Shown piece after piece: positions 16,269-24,887 of a stretch of DNA of 33,504 nt. The translations under genes were made by a program, and so were the position numbers. The notes beneath the pieces are model-generated. The model searched no databases, was not told the DNA's origin, and saw only the letters and a list, made by a program, of their open reading frames with translations. Numbering within the stretch: the first letter of the stretch is position 1; every line of letters starts with the position of its first letter. This DNA is from SIG607 sp045646245. GTDB taxonomy: Bacteria > Bacillota > Clostridia > Oscillospirales > Acutalibacteraceae. Location of the stretch: contig JAZRKJ010000063.1 of NCBI GenBank assembly GCA_045646245.1, forward strand, positions 1-33,504. The letters are read 5' to 3'.

Positions 16269-16529
16269 TTAGTTTTCTTCGGGAATTTCACCGTAAAGGT
16301 TGAAACGGAACAAAAGAGTTTCGTCTTCACTATTTGTGCAACGAATTGTTGCTTCGGAAACAGTGGCGTTATTTAGAATGTTAGCAATACCCATAATCTG
16401 GCAAAGCTTGGATTTGAGATTTAATACGTCACCTTCTTCGGTTTCTAAAAAAACGTCTCCCTTGCAAAGGTCAAGAGCTTTAATAAATTCATCAAAGTTA
16501 AGGTTGTGCAATTTTAAGGTTCCGGGCAT
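16269..16529 (-). CDS. Small conserved-looking protein of unknown function
   Basis: 86 residues from the ATG at 16529, which follows GGAGGAG by 8 bases. A GTG three codons earlier overlaps that site and is not preferred. It is acidic, with no signal peptide or membrane segment. The LKLHNLNFDEFIKALDLCKG start and FLETEEGDVLNLKSKLCQI middle suggest a small alpha/beta fold. The excellent ribosome binding site and its pairing with the next small gene argue for a real protein. Function unknown. Confidence 0.65.
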   Translation of the reverse strand: MPGTLKLHNLNFDEFIKALDLCKGDVFLETEEGDVLNLKSKLCQIMGIANILNNATVSEATIRCTNSEDETLLFRFNLYGEIPEEN

Positions 16530-16660
16530 AAATACCACTCCTCCTTCGTTATTCTTTTCAAGATGTGTATAAGCCGATAAAACAGGCTTATCGAAACGCC
16601 CAAAGCGCTCCGAAAACCAAAAATATTATATCTCATTTAGCTTTACAAGTCAAGAATGAG

Positions 16661-16689
16661 TTGACAATAAATCAATTTAATAGTAAACT
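16661..16689 (+). promoter_or_regulatory. Sigma-A promoter of glyQS
   Basis: TTGACA (16661-16666), a 17-base spacer and TAAACT (16684-16689). Only about 57 bases separate the predicted start of transcription from the ATG. This is too short for a T-box leader, and none of its conserved strings are present. Confidence 0.7.
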
Positions 16690-16753
16690 ATAAGAGTATA
16701 TAATGAAGTAATTATGCGCAATTTTTGCGAATTATACGGAAAGAGGTAAAAAA

Positions 16754-18145
16754 ATGAAAGCAACAGAGAAAACAATGGAGAAAATCGTGGCTCTTGCAAA
16801 AGGCAGAGGCTTTGTTTATCCCGGAAGTGAAATTTACGGCGGTCTTGCAAACTCCTGGGACTACGGCCCCTTGGGTGTTGAACTTAAAAATAACGTTAAA
16901 AAGGCTTGGTGGAAAAAGTTTGTTCAGGAATCTCCCCTTAACGTAGGTCTTGACTCCGCTATTCTTATGAACCCCGAAACCTGGGTTGCTTCCGGTCACC
17001 TTGGCGGATTCTCCGACCCTCTTATGGACTGTAAGCAATGTAAATCCCGTCACAGAGCAGATAAGCTTATTGAAGATTATGCCGCAGAAAATAACCTTGA
17101 TATCAACCCCGCCGGCTGGTCTGACCAAGAAATGATGGACTACATTAAGGAAAACCATATCGCTTGTCCTTCCTGCGGTTCTATGGATTATACCGATATA
17201 AGAAAGTTTAATCTTATGTTCAAAACCTTCCAGGGCGTAACCGAAGATTCTACTTCTACTCTTTATCTTCGTCCCGAAACCGCTCAAGGTATTTTTGTAA
17301 ACTTTAAGAATATCTGCCGTACTTCAAGAAAAAAGGTTCCCTTCGGCGTTTGTCAGGTTGGTAAATCCTTCCGTAACGAAATCACCCCCGGTAACTTTAC
17401 CTTCAGAACAAGAGAATTTGAACAGATGGAGCTTGAATTCTTCTGCAAACCCGGCACCGACCTTGAATGGTTTGCTTACTGGCGCGCTTTCTGTAAGAAG
17501 TGGCTTTTAGACCTTGGTATGAAGGAAGAAGACCTTCGTCTTCGTGACCACGACCCCGAAGAGCTTTCCTTCTATTCTAAAGCTACTACCGACTTTGAAT
17601 TTATGTTCCCGTTTGGTTGGGGCGAGCTTTGGGGTATTGCCGACCGTACAGATTACGACTTAACCCAGCACGCTAACCACAGCGGCGAAAGCCTTGAATA
17701 CTTTGATCAGGAAGCAAATGAAAAGTACGTTCCCTACGTTGTTGAACCTTCTCTCGGTGCCGACAGAGTTACTCTTGCCTTCCTTTGTAACGCTTACGAT
17801 GAAGAAATAAAGGAAAACGGCGAAGCAAGAACCGTTCTTCACCTTCATCCCGCTCTTGCGCCCTTTAAGTGCGCTGTTCTTCCTCTTTCCAAGAAATTAG
17901 CCGAACCCGCGCAGGCAATTTTTGCCGACCTTGCCAAAACCTTTATGGCAGATTACGACGATGCAGGCTCTATCGGTAAGCGCTATGCAAGACAAGATGA
18001 AATAGGCACTCCTTTCTGCGTAGTATACGATTTCGAGTCCGAAAACGACGGCTGCGTAACCGTTCGTGACAGAGATACTATGGAATCTGTTCGTATGCCT
18101 ATCGCTGAGGTTAAGGATTATCTTGCTTCTAAAATTGAATTTTAA
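16754..18145 (+). CDS. glyQS: Glycine--tRNA ligase (single-chain, alpha2 type)
   Basis: 463-residue class II synthetase that charges tRNA-Gly. Early motifs are GFVYPGSEIYGGLANSWDYG and HLGGFSDPLMDCKQCKSRHRADKL. A Cys-rich insert has CKQC and CPSCGS pairs. YLRPETAQGIFVNFKN and FRNEITP (motif 2 region) follow, then a late EPSLGADR segment (motif 3 region), and a C-terminal anticodon-binding domain from about residue 370. Length and layout match the Bacillus/Thermus-type enzyme rather than the alpha2beta2 GlyQ/GlyS of proteobacteria. GAGG lies ahead of the ATG. The Na/Pi transporter gene follows 30 bases later with no terminator between. Confidence 0.96.
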   Translation: MKATEKTMEKIVALAKGRGFVYPGSEIYGGLANSWDYGPLGVELKNNVKKAWWKKFVQESPLNVGLDSAILMNPETWVASGHLGGFSDPLMDCKQCKSRHRADKLIEDYAAENNLDINPAGWSDQEMMDYIKENHIACPSCGSMDYTDIRKFNLMFKTFQGVTEDSTSTLYLRPETAQGIFVNFKNICRTSRKKVPFGVCQVGKSFRNEITPGNFTFRTREFEQMELEFFCKPGTDLEWFAYWRAFCKKWLLDLGMKEEDLRLRDHDPEELSFYSKATTDFEFMFPFGWGELWGIADRTDYDLTQHANHSGESLEYFDQEANEKYVPYVVEPSLGADRVTLAFLCNAYDEEIKENGEARTVLHLHPALAPFKCAVLPLSKKLAEPAQAIFADLAKTFMADYDDAGSIGKRYARQDEIGTPFCVVYDFESENDGCVTVRDRDTMESVRMPIAEVKDYLASKIEF

Positions 18146-18175
18146 TATAAAAAAGAACTTTTAATAGGTGAGAAA

Positions 18176-19951
18176 ATGGAGATGAAAATTTTAAGTTCGA
18201 TTCTTATGATGTTGGCGGGTCTTGCTTTTTTCCTTTTCGGAATGAGCATTATGTCAGCAAGTCTTGAAAAAATGTCGGGCGGTAAGCTTGAAACTACCCT
18301 TAAAAAGGCTACCTCCAAACCGATTTTCGGCTTTACTCTCGGCGCAGGTATTACCATTGCTATGCAGTCGTCCTCGGCTATGACGGTAATGCTTGTGGGT
18401 CTTGTTAACTCCGGTATTATGGAGTTTCCCCAGACCATCGCTCCCATTTTGGGCTCCAACGTTGGTACTACCTTTACTGCGTGGATATTAAACCTTATGG
18501 GTGTTCAAAGCGATAAATTCAGCCTTATTATGCTCCTTAGCCCCGAATACCTTTCTCCCATAATGGCGTTTATAGGTATTGTAGCCAGAATGTTCGCTAA
18601 AAAAAGCAGGCATAAGGAGCTTGGAACCATACTTTTAGGCTTTGCTATACTTATGTACGGTATGGAATTTATGAGCGACTCGGTAAGCGCTATTAAGAAT
18701 ACCGACCCCGAAGCCTTCAGAAGCTTTATGGGCTTCCTTTCCAATCCTTGGGTTGCCTTGCTTGTTTCCACCGTATTTACGGGTGTTATTCAGTCCTCTG
18801 CCGCCACCGTGGGTATTGTTCAGTCTCTTGCCCTTTCGGGAGATACCATTACCTGGGAAATGGCAATTCCAATGGTGCTTGGCGCAAATATCGGTACCTG
18901 CATAACTGCTATCATTTCTTCTATAGGCACCAATAAAAGTGCAAAAAGAGTTGTTGCCGTTCATCTTTACGTAAACACCGTGGGCAGCATTCTCACTATG
19001 ATAGTTTTAACTATTGTTTCTCCTTTTATAAAGGACGTTATTCAGTCTTACATAGGCACAGTAGAAGTATCTGTTATTCATACGGTATTTAACGTAATGC
19101 TCAGTGTTTTAATGGGGCTTACTTATAAATTGCTTCTTAAAGTGGTTATGTGGCTTGTTCCCGATAAGAAAGGCAAGAACGATAAAAACGTATTCCTTGA
19201 TGAACGTTTGCTTCTTACCCCCGGACTTGCTATTGACGAATGTTCCCGCCTTACCGACGAAATGGCTGAACTTTCCCGTACCGCTATTTTAAAGGCTATT
19301 GAAGCTATAACCGACTACCGCAAAGAGCTTGTGGAGGAGGTTGATGAGCTTGAAACCCTTACCGACCGTTATGAAGATAAACTGGGAACCTTCCTCGTTC
19401 GTCTTTCGGGACGCAACCTTTCGGGCAAGGAAAGTCATATTATAGGCAGAATGTTACATACTATTGGTGACCTTGAACGTATTGCCGACCACGCTGAAAA
19501 CGTTGCTATGGTTGCGACGGAGCTTCACGAAAAGAACCTTTCCTTCTCCCCTAAAGCTATGGAAGAAATTAAGGTTATTACCTCCGCTATTATGGAAATC
19601 GTGGATCTTGCTACCATATCTTTTGTAAATGATAATATTGAACAGGCATCCTTGGTTGAACCCTTGGAGGAGGTTGTTGACGCCTTGCGCGCCGATATTC
19701 ATGCGCGTCACATTGAAAGGGTTCAAAAGGGTGAATGTACTGTTGAGCTGGGCTTCATTCTTACCGACCTTTTAACCAACTACGAACGTGTTTCTGACCA
19801 TTGCTCCAACATTGCGATTTACACCGTTCAAATGGATTCCAAAAAACTTGACGCTCATAAGTATTTGAGAGGTCTTCACGCAGGTCAAAATCCTGACTTT
19901 GTTTCTCACTTTACTAAATATGAGCAGAAATATTCACTTCCAACAGAATAA
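18176..19951 (+). CDS. Na/Pi cotransporter family protein with C-terminal PhoU-like domain
   Basis: 591 residues. The N-terminal ~330 residues form the NptA/PNaS membrane domain with two inverted halves, each with a signature: MQSSSAMTVMLVGLVNSG and IQSSAATVGIVQSLALSG. GSNVGTTFTAW and GANIGTCITAI follow them. The C-terminal ~220 residues are soluble and helical, with the PhoU-type RMLHTIGDLERIADHAENVA string and a later NYERVSDHCSNIA repeat. Such proteins import phosphate with sodium; the PhoU tail is thought to regulate this. AGGTGAG precedes the ATG. It lies between glyQS and the Suf-like pair, apparently in one transcript. Confidence 0.92.
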   Translation: MEMKILSSILMMLAGLAFFLFGMSIMSASLEKMSGGKLETTLKKATSKPIFGFTLGAGITIAMQSSSAMTVMLVGLVNSGIMEFPQTIAPILGSNVGTTFTAWILNLMGVQSDKFSLIMLLSPEYLSPIMAFIGIVARMFAKKSRHKELGTILLGFAILMYGMEFMSDSVSAIKNTDPEAFRSFMGFLSNPWVALLVSTVFTGVIQSSAATVGIVQSLALSGDTITWEMAIPMVLGANIGTCITAIISSIGTNKSAKRVVAVHLYVNTVGSILTMIVLTIVSPFIKDVIQSYIGTVEVSVIHTVFNVMLSVLMGLTYKLLLKVVMWLVPDKKGKNDKNVFLDERLLLTPGLAIDECSRLTDEMAELSRTAILKAIEAITDYRKELVEEVDELETLTDRYEDKLGTFLVRLSGRNLSGKESHIIGRMLHTIGDLERIADHAENVAMVATELHEKNLSFSPKAMEEIKVITSAIMEIVDLATISFVNDNIEQASLVEPLEEVVDALRADIHARHIERVQKGECTVELGFILTDLLTNYERVSDHCSNIAIYTVQMDSKKLDAHKYLRGLHAGQNPDFVSHFTKYEQKYSLPTE

Positions 19952-19962
19952 GGAGTTTCTGT

Positions 19963-20685
19963 ATGTTAGAACTTAAAAACATCGGATTTGACGTAGAAGA
20001 AGACGGTGTAAAGAAATCTATTCTTAAAGACGTTAATCTTAAAATTGACGACAGATTTGTCGCTCTTACCGGTCCTAACGGTGGCGGCAAGTCTACTCTT
20101 GCAAAGGTTATCGCGGGTATTCTTACTCCCACAAGGGGACAAATTTTTCTTGACGGAGAAGATATTACCAACCTTTCGGTTACACAGCGCGCCCAAAGGG
20201 GCGTAAGCTTTGCTTTTCAGCAGCCCGTACGCTTCAAGGGTATTACCGTAAAAGACCTTATCAGTATTGCAAAGGGTAAGGATATATCGGTAAGCGAGGC
20301 TTGCAGTTATCTTTCCGAGGTTGGGCTTTGCGCCAAGGACTATATCAACCGCGAAGTAAATGCCAGTCTTTCGGGCGGCGAGCTTAAAAGAATTGAAATT
20401 GCTACCGTTATGGCGAGAGGAACAAATCTTTCTATTTTCGACGAACCCGAAGCAGGAATTGACCTTTGGAGCTTTAATAACCTTATTAAGGTTTTTGAAA
20501 AAATGCATGAAAAAATCGGCGGCTGTATTATGATTATTTCCCATCAGGAAAGAATTCTTGATATTGCCGACAGAGTTGTGGTAATTGCCGACGGAACTGT
20601 GCTTAAAAGCGGAAGCAAGGAAGATATTCTTCCGGAATTGCTTGCAGCCAGTTCGGTTTGCAAAACTCTTACCGATAAACTTTAA
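19963..20685 (+). CDS. SufC-like Fe-S cluster assembly ATPase (SMS-type)
   Basis: 240-residue ABC ATPase without membrane partner. Walker A is TGPNGGGKST near residues 35-44, the Q-loop is SFAFQQPVRFKG, the ABC signature is LSGGELKRIEIA, and Walker B is LSIFDEPEAGIDLWSF. The ELKRIEIA and EPEAGID strings are those of SufC rather than transport ATPases. AAGGAG precedes the ATG. It is followed 12 bases later by a single SufB/SufD-like gene, with no sufS, sufU or sufD nearby. This two-gene layout matches the minimal SUF-like (SMS) system described in anaerobes and archaea, where the pair forms the scaffold. Fe-S cluster assembly is the likely role. Confidence 0.88.
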   Translation: MLELKNIGFDVEEDGVKKSILKDVNLKIDDRFVALTGPNGGGKSTLAKVIAGILTPTRGQIFLDGEDITNLSVTQRAQRGVSFAFQQPVRFKGITVKDLISIAKGKDISVSEACSYLSEVGLCAKDYINREVNASLSGGELKRIEIATVMARGTNLSIFDEPEAGIDLWSFNNLIKVFEKMHEKIGGCIMIISHQERILDIADRVVVIADGTVLKSGSKEDILPELLAASSVCKTLTDKL

Positions 20686-20697
20686 GGAGGGAAGACT

Positions 20698-21615
20698 ATG
20701 GCTGCAATACAAAAGAATTTGCTGAGTGAAATAGCCGACCTTCACGAAGTTCCCAGCGGTGCTTATAATCTCCGCGCAAACGGAAAGGCAGCAGGAAGAA
20801 ATTCTACCGAGAATATTCAAATTGTTCCCAAAGAGGACAAGCCCGGCATTGATATTATAATCAAACCCGGCACAAAAAATGAAAGCGTTCACATTCCCGT
20901 TGTAATAAGCGAAAGCGGACTTAAAGATTTGGTTTATAACGATTTTTATATAGGAGAAAACAGCGACGTGCTTATAATTGCAGGCTGCGGTATTCACAAT
21001 ACGGGGGATAATGAATCTTCTCACGACGGTATCCACACCTTCCACGTTGGTAAAAATGCAAGAATACGCTACGTAGAAAAGCATTACGGTATAGGCGACG
21101 GTATGGGCGAAAACGTTATGAACCCCACAACCGTTATTGAAATTGACGAAGGCGGCGTTATGGAAATGGAAACCACCCAGATAAAGGGTATTGATTCCAC
21201 TATTCGTGACACCCGCGCCTCTCTTGCCGCATCGGCTTCCCTGATTGTAAAAGAAAAGATTATGACCCACGGTAAACAACGCGCCGAAACTAATTTTGAC
21301 GTTGATTTAAACGGTGAAGAAAGCTCCGCTCATCTTGTTTCCCGTTCGGTTGCCAAAGAATCTTCTTATCAGGTTTTCCGTTCAAAGGTAAACGGCAATG
21401 CAAAGTGTATGAGCCATACCGAATGTGACGCCATTATTATGGATAACGCTTCGGTAAGCGCCATTCCCGAGGTTACCGCAAACCATATTGACGCACAGCT
21501 CATTCACGAGGCCGCCATTGGTAAAATCGCAGGGGAACAGCTTATGAAGCTTATGACTCTGGGGCTTACCGAAAAACAGGCGGAAGAGCAAATTGTAAAC
21601 GGATTTTTGAAATAA
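20698..21615 (+). CDS. SufB/SufD-like Fe-S scaffold protein (SMS-type, short)
   Basis: 305 residues, well short of SufB (~460-490) and SufD (~420). It has the beta-helix core region typical of the family and the C-terminal SufBD signature DAQLIHEAAIGKIAGEQLM, ending in a helical GLTEKQAEEQIVNGFLK. AAGGAGG lies ahead of the ATG. Paired with the SufC-like ATPase directly upstream, it is best read as the SMS-type scaffold, which probably works as a homodimer with two ATPases. It is the last gene of the 16754-21615 run; a terminator follows. Confidence 0.87.
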   Translation: MAAIQKNLLSEIADLHEVPSGAYNLRANGKAAGRNSTENIQIVPKEDKPGIDIIIKPGTKNESVHIPVVISESGLKDLVYNDFYIGENSDVLIIAGCGIHNTGDNESSHDGIHTFHVGKNARIRYVEKHYGIGDGMGENVMNPTTVIEIDEGGVMEMETTQIKGIDSTIRDTRASLAASASLIVKEKIMTHGKQRAETNFDVDLNGEESSAHLVSRSVAKESSYQVFRSKVNGNAKCMSHTECDAIIMDNASVSAIPEVTANHIDAQLIHEAAIGKIAGEQLMKLMTLGLTEKQAEEQIVNGFLK

Positions 21616-21618
21616 AAG

Positions 21619-21653
21619 GAAATCTCCATTCATAAAAGAATGGAGATTTTTGT
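21619..21653. terminator. Bidirectional terminator between the Suf-like genes and the glycosyltransferase
   Basis: AAATCTCCATTC and GAATGGAGATTT form a perfect 12-bp stem around ATAAAA, with TTTGTTT on one side and AAAGG on the other. It sits between two convergent genes, so it can serve both. Confidence 0.8.
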
Positions 21654-22595
21654 TTATTCTATAATTTCTTCAATAATATACGGTGGTCGGTGTTTTGTTT
21701 CAAGGTAAATTTTGCCGATATATTTTCCTATAACCCCTATTGCGGTAAGCTGCAACCCGCCTAAAAACCAAATGGAAACAAAGGTACTTGTCCAACCGAC
21801 TTCGGTGTTGCCGGTAAAGTGCTGAATAAGGGAATAAATAAGCATTATAAAAGAAACAAAGGTTATAACCGTACCAAGCCCTATAATTAAATTAAGCGGG
21901 CGTGTGCTAAGAGAAGTAACACCTTCTCCTGCAAAGGAAAGCATTTTACGAAGCGGGTATTTCGATTCCCCTGCAACACGCTTTATCCTTTCGTAATACA
22001 CAATATCCGATTTAAAGCCCAGCATAGGTACCATACCCCTAAGAAATACGTTGACCTCTTTAAATTCTTTAAGGGCTGTAAGTGCTTTACTGCTCATAAG
22101 TCGGTAATCGGCGTGGTCCTCAATAAGACCGCCTCCAAGTAAATTTACGGTTTTATAAAAGCCTTTTGCGGTAATTCTTTTAAAGAAAGAGTCCTTCCTT
22201 CGGCTGCTTCTTACACCGTATACAATATCATAGCCTTCGTTAAACCTTTCAAGCATTTTGTCAATTGCGTTAATATCGTCCTGTAAATCGCAGTCAAGGG
22301 AAACGGCGCAGTCACATTTACCGCTTGCAAAGTGAAGACCTGCCAAAAGCGCATTTTGATGGCCGCGGTTGCGGGAAAGAAAAATACCGCTGAATAAGGG
22401 AGAAGAATTGTGAAGAGAACGGATAATATCGGCGGTGGAGTCTTTGGAACCGTCGTCAACAAAAACTATACGGCTGTCCTTTGATATTATTCCGCTTTTG
22501 CAAAGCTCTTCCATTTTTTCCCTCATTACCGGAGCGGAAAGGGGCAACGCTTTTTCTTCATTATAGCAAGGAACTATTAAAAAGAGTTTTACCAT
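21654..22595 (-). CDS. Glycosyltransferase family 2, GtrB/DPM1-like with two C-terminal membrane helices
   Basis: 313 residues. The catalytic GT-A domain carries LIVPCYNEEKALPLS, VFVDDGSKDSTADIIR, RGHQNALLAGLHFA and the metal-binding DCDLQDD. YGVRSSRRKDSFFKRITAKGF follows, then RVAGESKYPLRKML, a stretch just before the membrane in this subfamily. Two hydrophobic helices (about residues 232-256 and 268-290) come last. Members transfer a sugar from UDP- or GDP-sugar to undecaprenyl or dolichyl phosphate for use outside the membrane. AAAGGTG precedes the ATG. It has its own promoter. Donor and acceptor are inferred only. Confidence 0.9.
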   Translation of the reverse strand: MVKLFLIVPCYNEEKALPLSAPVMREKMEELCKSGIISKDSRIVFVDDGSKDSTADIIRSLHNSSPLFSGIFLSRNRGHQNALLAGLHFASGKCDCAVSLDCDLQDDINAIDKMLERFNEGYDIVYGVRSSRRKDSFFKRITAKGFYKTVNLLGGGLIEDHADYRLMSSKALTALKEFKEVNVFLRGMVPMLGFKSDIVYYERIKRVAGESKYPLRKMLSFAGEGVTSLSTRPLNLIIGLGTVITFVSFIMLIYSLIQHFTGNTEVGWTSTFVSIWFLGGLQLTAIGVIGKYIGKIYLETKHRPPYIIEEIIE

Positions 22596-22611
22596 TTATA
22601 TCACCTTTAAA

Positions 22612-22640
22612 ATAATACCATAACAGCGCCGGCTTTGCAA
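22612..22640 (-). promoter_or_regulatory. Sigma-A promoter of the GtrB-like gene
   Basis: Minus strand TTGCAA (22640-22635), a 17-base spacer and TATTAT (22617-22612), with a TGG extended -10. It is divergent from the proB promoter 10 bases away. Confidence 0.65.
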
Positions 22641-22649
22641 GTGGTCCGC

Positions 22650-22678
22650 TTGACTTTAAAAAGGTATTGCAGTATACT
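22650..22678 (+). promoter_or_regulatory. Sigma-A promoter of the proline operon
   Basis: TTGACT (22650-22655), a 17-base spacer and TATACT (22673-22678). CGGAGGAAA precedes the proB ATG. I see no T-box or other leader in the ~25 bases of untranslated sequence. Confidence 0.75.
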
Positions 22679-22706
22679 TAAATAAATATTTTTTCGGAGG
22701 AAAATT

Positions 22707-23477
22707 ATGAGAGTAGTAATAAAGGTGGGCACCTCTACGCTTACCTACGGAAACGGAAATCTTAATATAAGAGGAATTGAAAACCTGTGTAAGGTTATTG
22801 CTGACCTTAAAAACGCAGGGCTTCAGATTATACTTGTGTCCTCCGGCGCTATAGGAATGGGCGTTGGTAAATTAGGGCTAAAAGAAAAGCCTACCGATAT
22901 TCCTACCAAACAGGCTGCCGCCGCGGTAGGTCAATGCGAGCTTATGTACGTTTACGATAAACTGTTTTCAGAGCATAACCATACCGTTGCCCAAATTCTT
23001 ATGACCGGTGACGACTTTGCTCACGCCGACCGTTACGAAAACTTCCGAAATACTCTTGACCGTCTTTTGGAGCTGGGCGTTTTACCCGTTGTAAACGAAA
23101 ACGATACTATTGCCACAAATGAAATCAAGGTTGGTGACAACGATACCCTTTCTGCTATGACCGCCGTTGGCGCTTCGGCTGACTTGCTTGTTCTTTTAAG
23201 CGATATTGACGGCCTTTACACCGCCGACCCCAAAACCGATAAAAACGCTACTCTTATTAAAGAAGTTAAAGAAATAAATGAGAAAATAAAAGCCTTGGCG
23301 GGCGGAAGCGGCAGTGAGCTGGGTACCGGCGGAATGGTAACTAAAATTCACGCCGCCGAAATATGCAAAAAAGCCGGAATAGATATGATAATAACTAACG
23401 GAGCCGATGCAAGCGTTCTTTACGATATTTTCGACGGTAAAGACGTTGGCACCCGTTTTATCGGAAAGGCAAATTAA
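22707..23477 (+). CDS. proB: Glutamate 5-kinase
   Basis: 256-residue amino-acid kinase fold enzyme, the first step of proline synthesis from glutamate. Motifs are VVIKVGTSTLTYGNG at the N-terminus, LVSSGAIGMGVGKLGL, TKQAAAAVGQ, VNENDTIATNEIKVGDND, LLSDIDGLYTADP and GTGGMVTKIHAAEICKKAGI. It ends after the kinase domain without the PUA domain seen in the E. coli enzyme, as in many Clostridia. ProA follows one base after its stop. Confidence 0.95.
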   Translation: MRVVIKVGTSTLTYGNGNLNIRGIENLCKVIADLKNAGLQIILVSSGAIGMGVGKLGLKEKPTDIPTKQAAAAVGQCELMYVYDKLFSEHNHTVAQILMTGDDFAHADRYENFRNTLDRLLELGVLPVVNENDTIATNEIKVGDNDTLSAMTAVGASADLLVLLSDIDGLYTADPKTDKNATLIKEVKEINEKIKALAGGSGSELGTGGMVTKIHAAEICKKAGIDMIITNGADASVLYDIFDGKDVGTRFIGKAN

Positions 23478-23478
23478 A

Positions 23479-24702
23479 ATGAACGTAAATGAGCTTTTAG
23501 AGGTTGCGGTTAAGGTAAAGCCGGTTGCCGCCTCCCTTACCACCGAACAAAAAAATAGCGGACTTCGCGCTATGGCGGAAAGTCTTCTTTTAAATACCCA
23601 AAAAATTTTAGAGGCTAATAAAGCCGACCTTGAAACCTATGGCGACGGCGTAATGGCAGACCGTTTGCGCCTTACCGAGGAAAGAATTAAGGGTATGGCT
23701 CAGGGAATTCTTGACGTTGCTCTTCTTCCCGACCCTGTGGGAAAGGTTTTGGAGGAGCGTACCCTTTATAATGGGTTAAACCTAAAAAAAGTATCCGTAC
23801 CTGTGGGGGTTGTCGCAGTTATTTACGAAAGCCGACCCAATGTTACAAGCGATGCCGCGGCTCTTCTTATAAAAAGCGGAAATGTATGTATTCTACGTGG
23901 CGGAAAAGAAGCGTATCTTTCCTCTAAAGCCATAATTTCTGCTCTGAAACAAGGCCTTAAAAAAGCAAAACTACCCGAAAGTCTTGTTGATATGCCCGAT
24001 TCTACCCACCGCTCGGAAGCAAACGCTCTTATGACCGCAACGGGTAAGGTTAACCTGCTTATTCCTCGCGGCGGAGCAGGACTTATTAAGGCTTGCGTAG
24101 AAAACGCCACCGTACCCTGTATTGAAACCGGAACGGGAATATGTCACATATATATTGATGAATATGCTGATATTGAAAAGGCTCTTAATATTACCGAAAA
24201 TGCAAAAATGAGCCGCCCAAGCGTTTGCAACGCCGCCGAAGTCTGTCTTGTTCATTCATCTGTTGCCGATAAATTCTTGCCTGAACTTAAGGAAAGAATC
24301 GGTGATAAATGTAAATTTATTCTTTGCGAAAAGGCGGCGCAAATTATTGATGGCGAAAAAGCCGATGAAAACTCTTTTGATACTGAATTTCTCGATTATA
24401 TTTTAGCAGTAAAAATAGTTGACAGTGTAAAAGAGGCGGTTGAACACATCGCCGCCCATTCTACTATGCACAGTGAGTCAATAATTACCGAAAACCAAGA
24501 AAATGCCCATTACTTCACTTCTCACGTTGACAGCGCGGCAGTCTATGTAAACGCTTCCACCCGCTTTACCGACGGCGGTGAATTCGGACTCGGCTGTGAA
24601 ATCGGTATTTCAACTCAACGGCTTCACGCCAGAGGCCCTATGGGGCTCAGAGAGATGAACACCTATAAATATATTATCACTGGAAACGGACAGATCCGTT
24701 AG
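23479..24702 (+). CDS. proA: Glutamate-5-semialdehyde dehydrogenase (gamma-glutamyl phosphate reductase)
   Basis: 407 residues; reduces gamma-glutamyl phosphate with NADPH to glutamate semialdehyde. Typical strings are VPVGVVAVIYESRPNVT, GNVCILRGGKEA, LLIPRGGAGLIK, and SRPSVCNAAEVCLVH, which carries the catalytic Cys. EFGLGCEIGISTQRLHARGPMGL and the final YKYIITGNGQIR follow. The ATG at 23479 is chosen because the conserved N-terminal helix starts there; an upstream in-frame start would lie inside proB. The stop lies inside a palindromic repeat. Confidence 0.96.
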   Translation: MNVNELLEVAVKVKPVAASLTTEQKNSGLRAMAESLLLNTQKILEANKADLETYGDGVMADRLRLTEERIKGMAQGILDVALLPDPVGKVLEERTLYNGLNLKKVSVPVGVVAVIYESRPNVTSDAAALLIKSGNVCILRGGKEAYLSSKAIISALKQGLKKAKLPESLVDMPDSTHRSEANALMTATGKVNLLIPRGGAGLIKACVENATVPCIETGTGICHIYIDEYADIEKALNITENAKMSRPSVCNAAEVCLVHSSVADKFLPELKERIGDKCKFILCEKAAQIIDGEKADENSFDTEFLDYILAVKIVDSVKEAVEHIAAHSTMHSESIITENQENAHYFTSHVDSAAVYVNASTRFTDGGEFGLGCEIGISTQRLHARGPMGLREMNTYKYIITGNGQIR

Positions 24703-24799
24703 TAAAAATTGACCGTGGGTGCGCTTTTGTGCAGGGCGGTATAAAAAATACAGCACCGTGCACTGCAAGACACCCCCACGAACAATTTTTATCTAACGG
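24696..24799. repeat. 104-bp imperfect palindrome spanning the proA stop codon
   Basis: CCGTTAGTAAAAATTG (24696-24711) is mirrored by CAATTTTTATCTAACGG (24783-24799). The inner arms CGTGGGTG..GTGCAG and CTGCA..CACCCCCACG continue the pairing with gaps. The left end lies in the last codons of proA. It could act as a terminator or an RNA hairpin, but a clean T run after the stem is missing. It looks like a small dispersed element; its boundaries are my estimate. Confidence 0.6.
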
Positions 24800-24810
24800 C
24801 GAACTAACGT

Positions 24811-24850
24811 AAAATTGACCGGTGGGTGCGCTTTTGTGCAGGGCAGTATA
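24811..24850 (+). repeat. Direct copy of the left arm of the proA-proC palindrome
   Basis: AAAATTGACCGGTGGGTGCG and the following TTTTGTGCAGGGCAGTAT repeat 24705-24743 almost exactly (one inserted G and one A/G change). The spacer between proA and proC therefore holds two direct copies of a ~39-bp unit, plus one inverted arm between them. No promoter with correct spacing is visible inside. Confidence 0.65.
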
Positions 24851-24887
24851 ATTTAATATTATAAAAACGTGAAATGGAGATATTTAA

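Noticed and set aside
16690..16753. T-box or other riboswitch ahead of glyQS
   Set aside because: Only ~60 bases of leader are present, and the GGTGGNACCGCG core is absent.
19966..21279. A 437-residue minus-strand frame opposite the Suf-like genes
   Set aside because: It is the antisense shadow of two well-supported genes and has no family motifs or ribosome binding site.
24705..24850. CRISPR array or promoter in the proA-proC spacer
   Set aside because: Only two direct copies and one inverted copy exist, with no regular spacers, and no -35 box lies at 17 bases from the TATAAT-like string.
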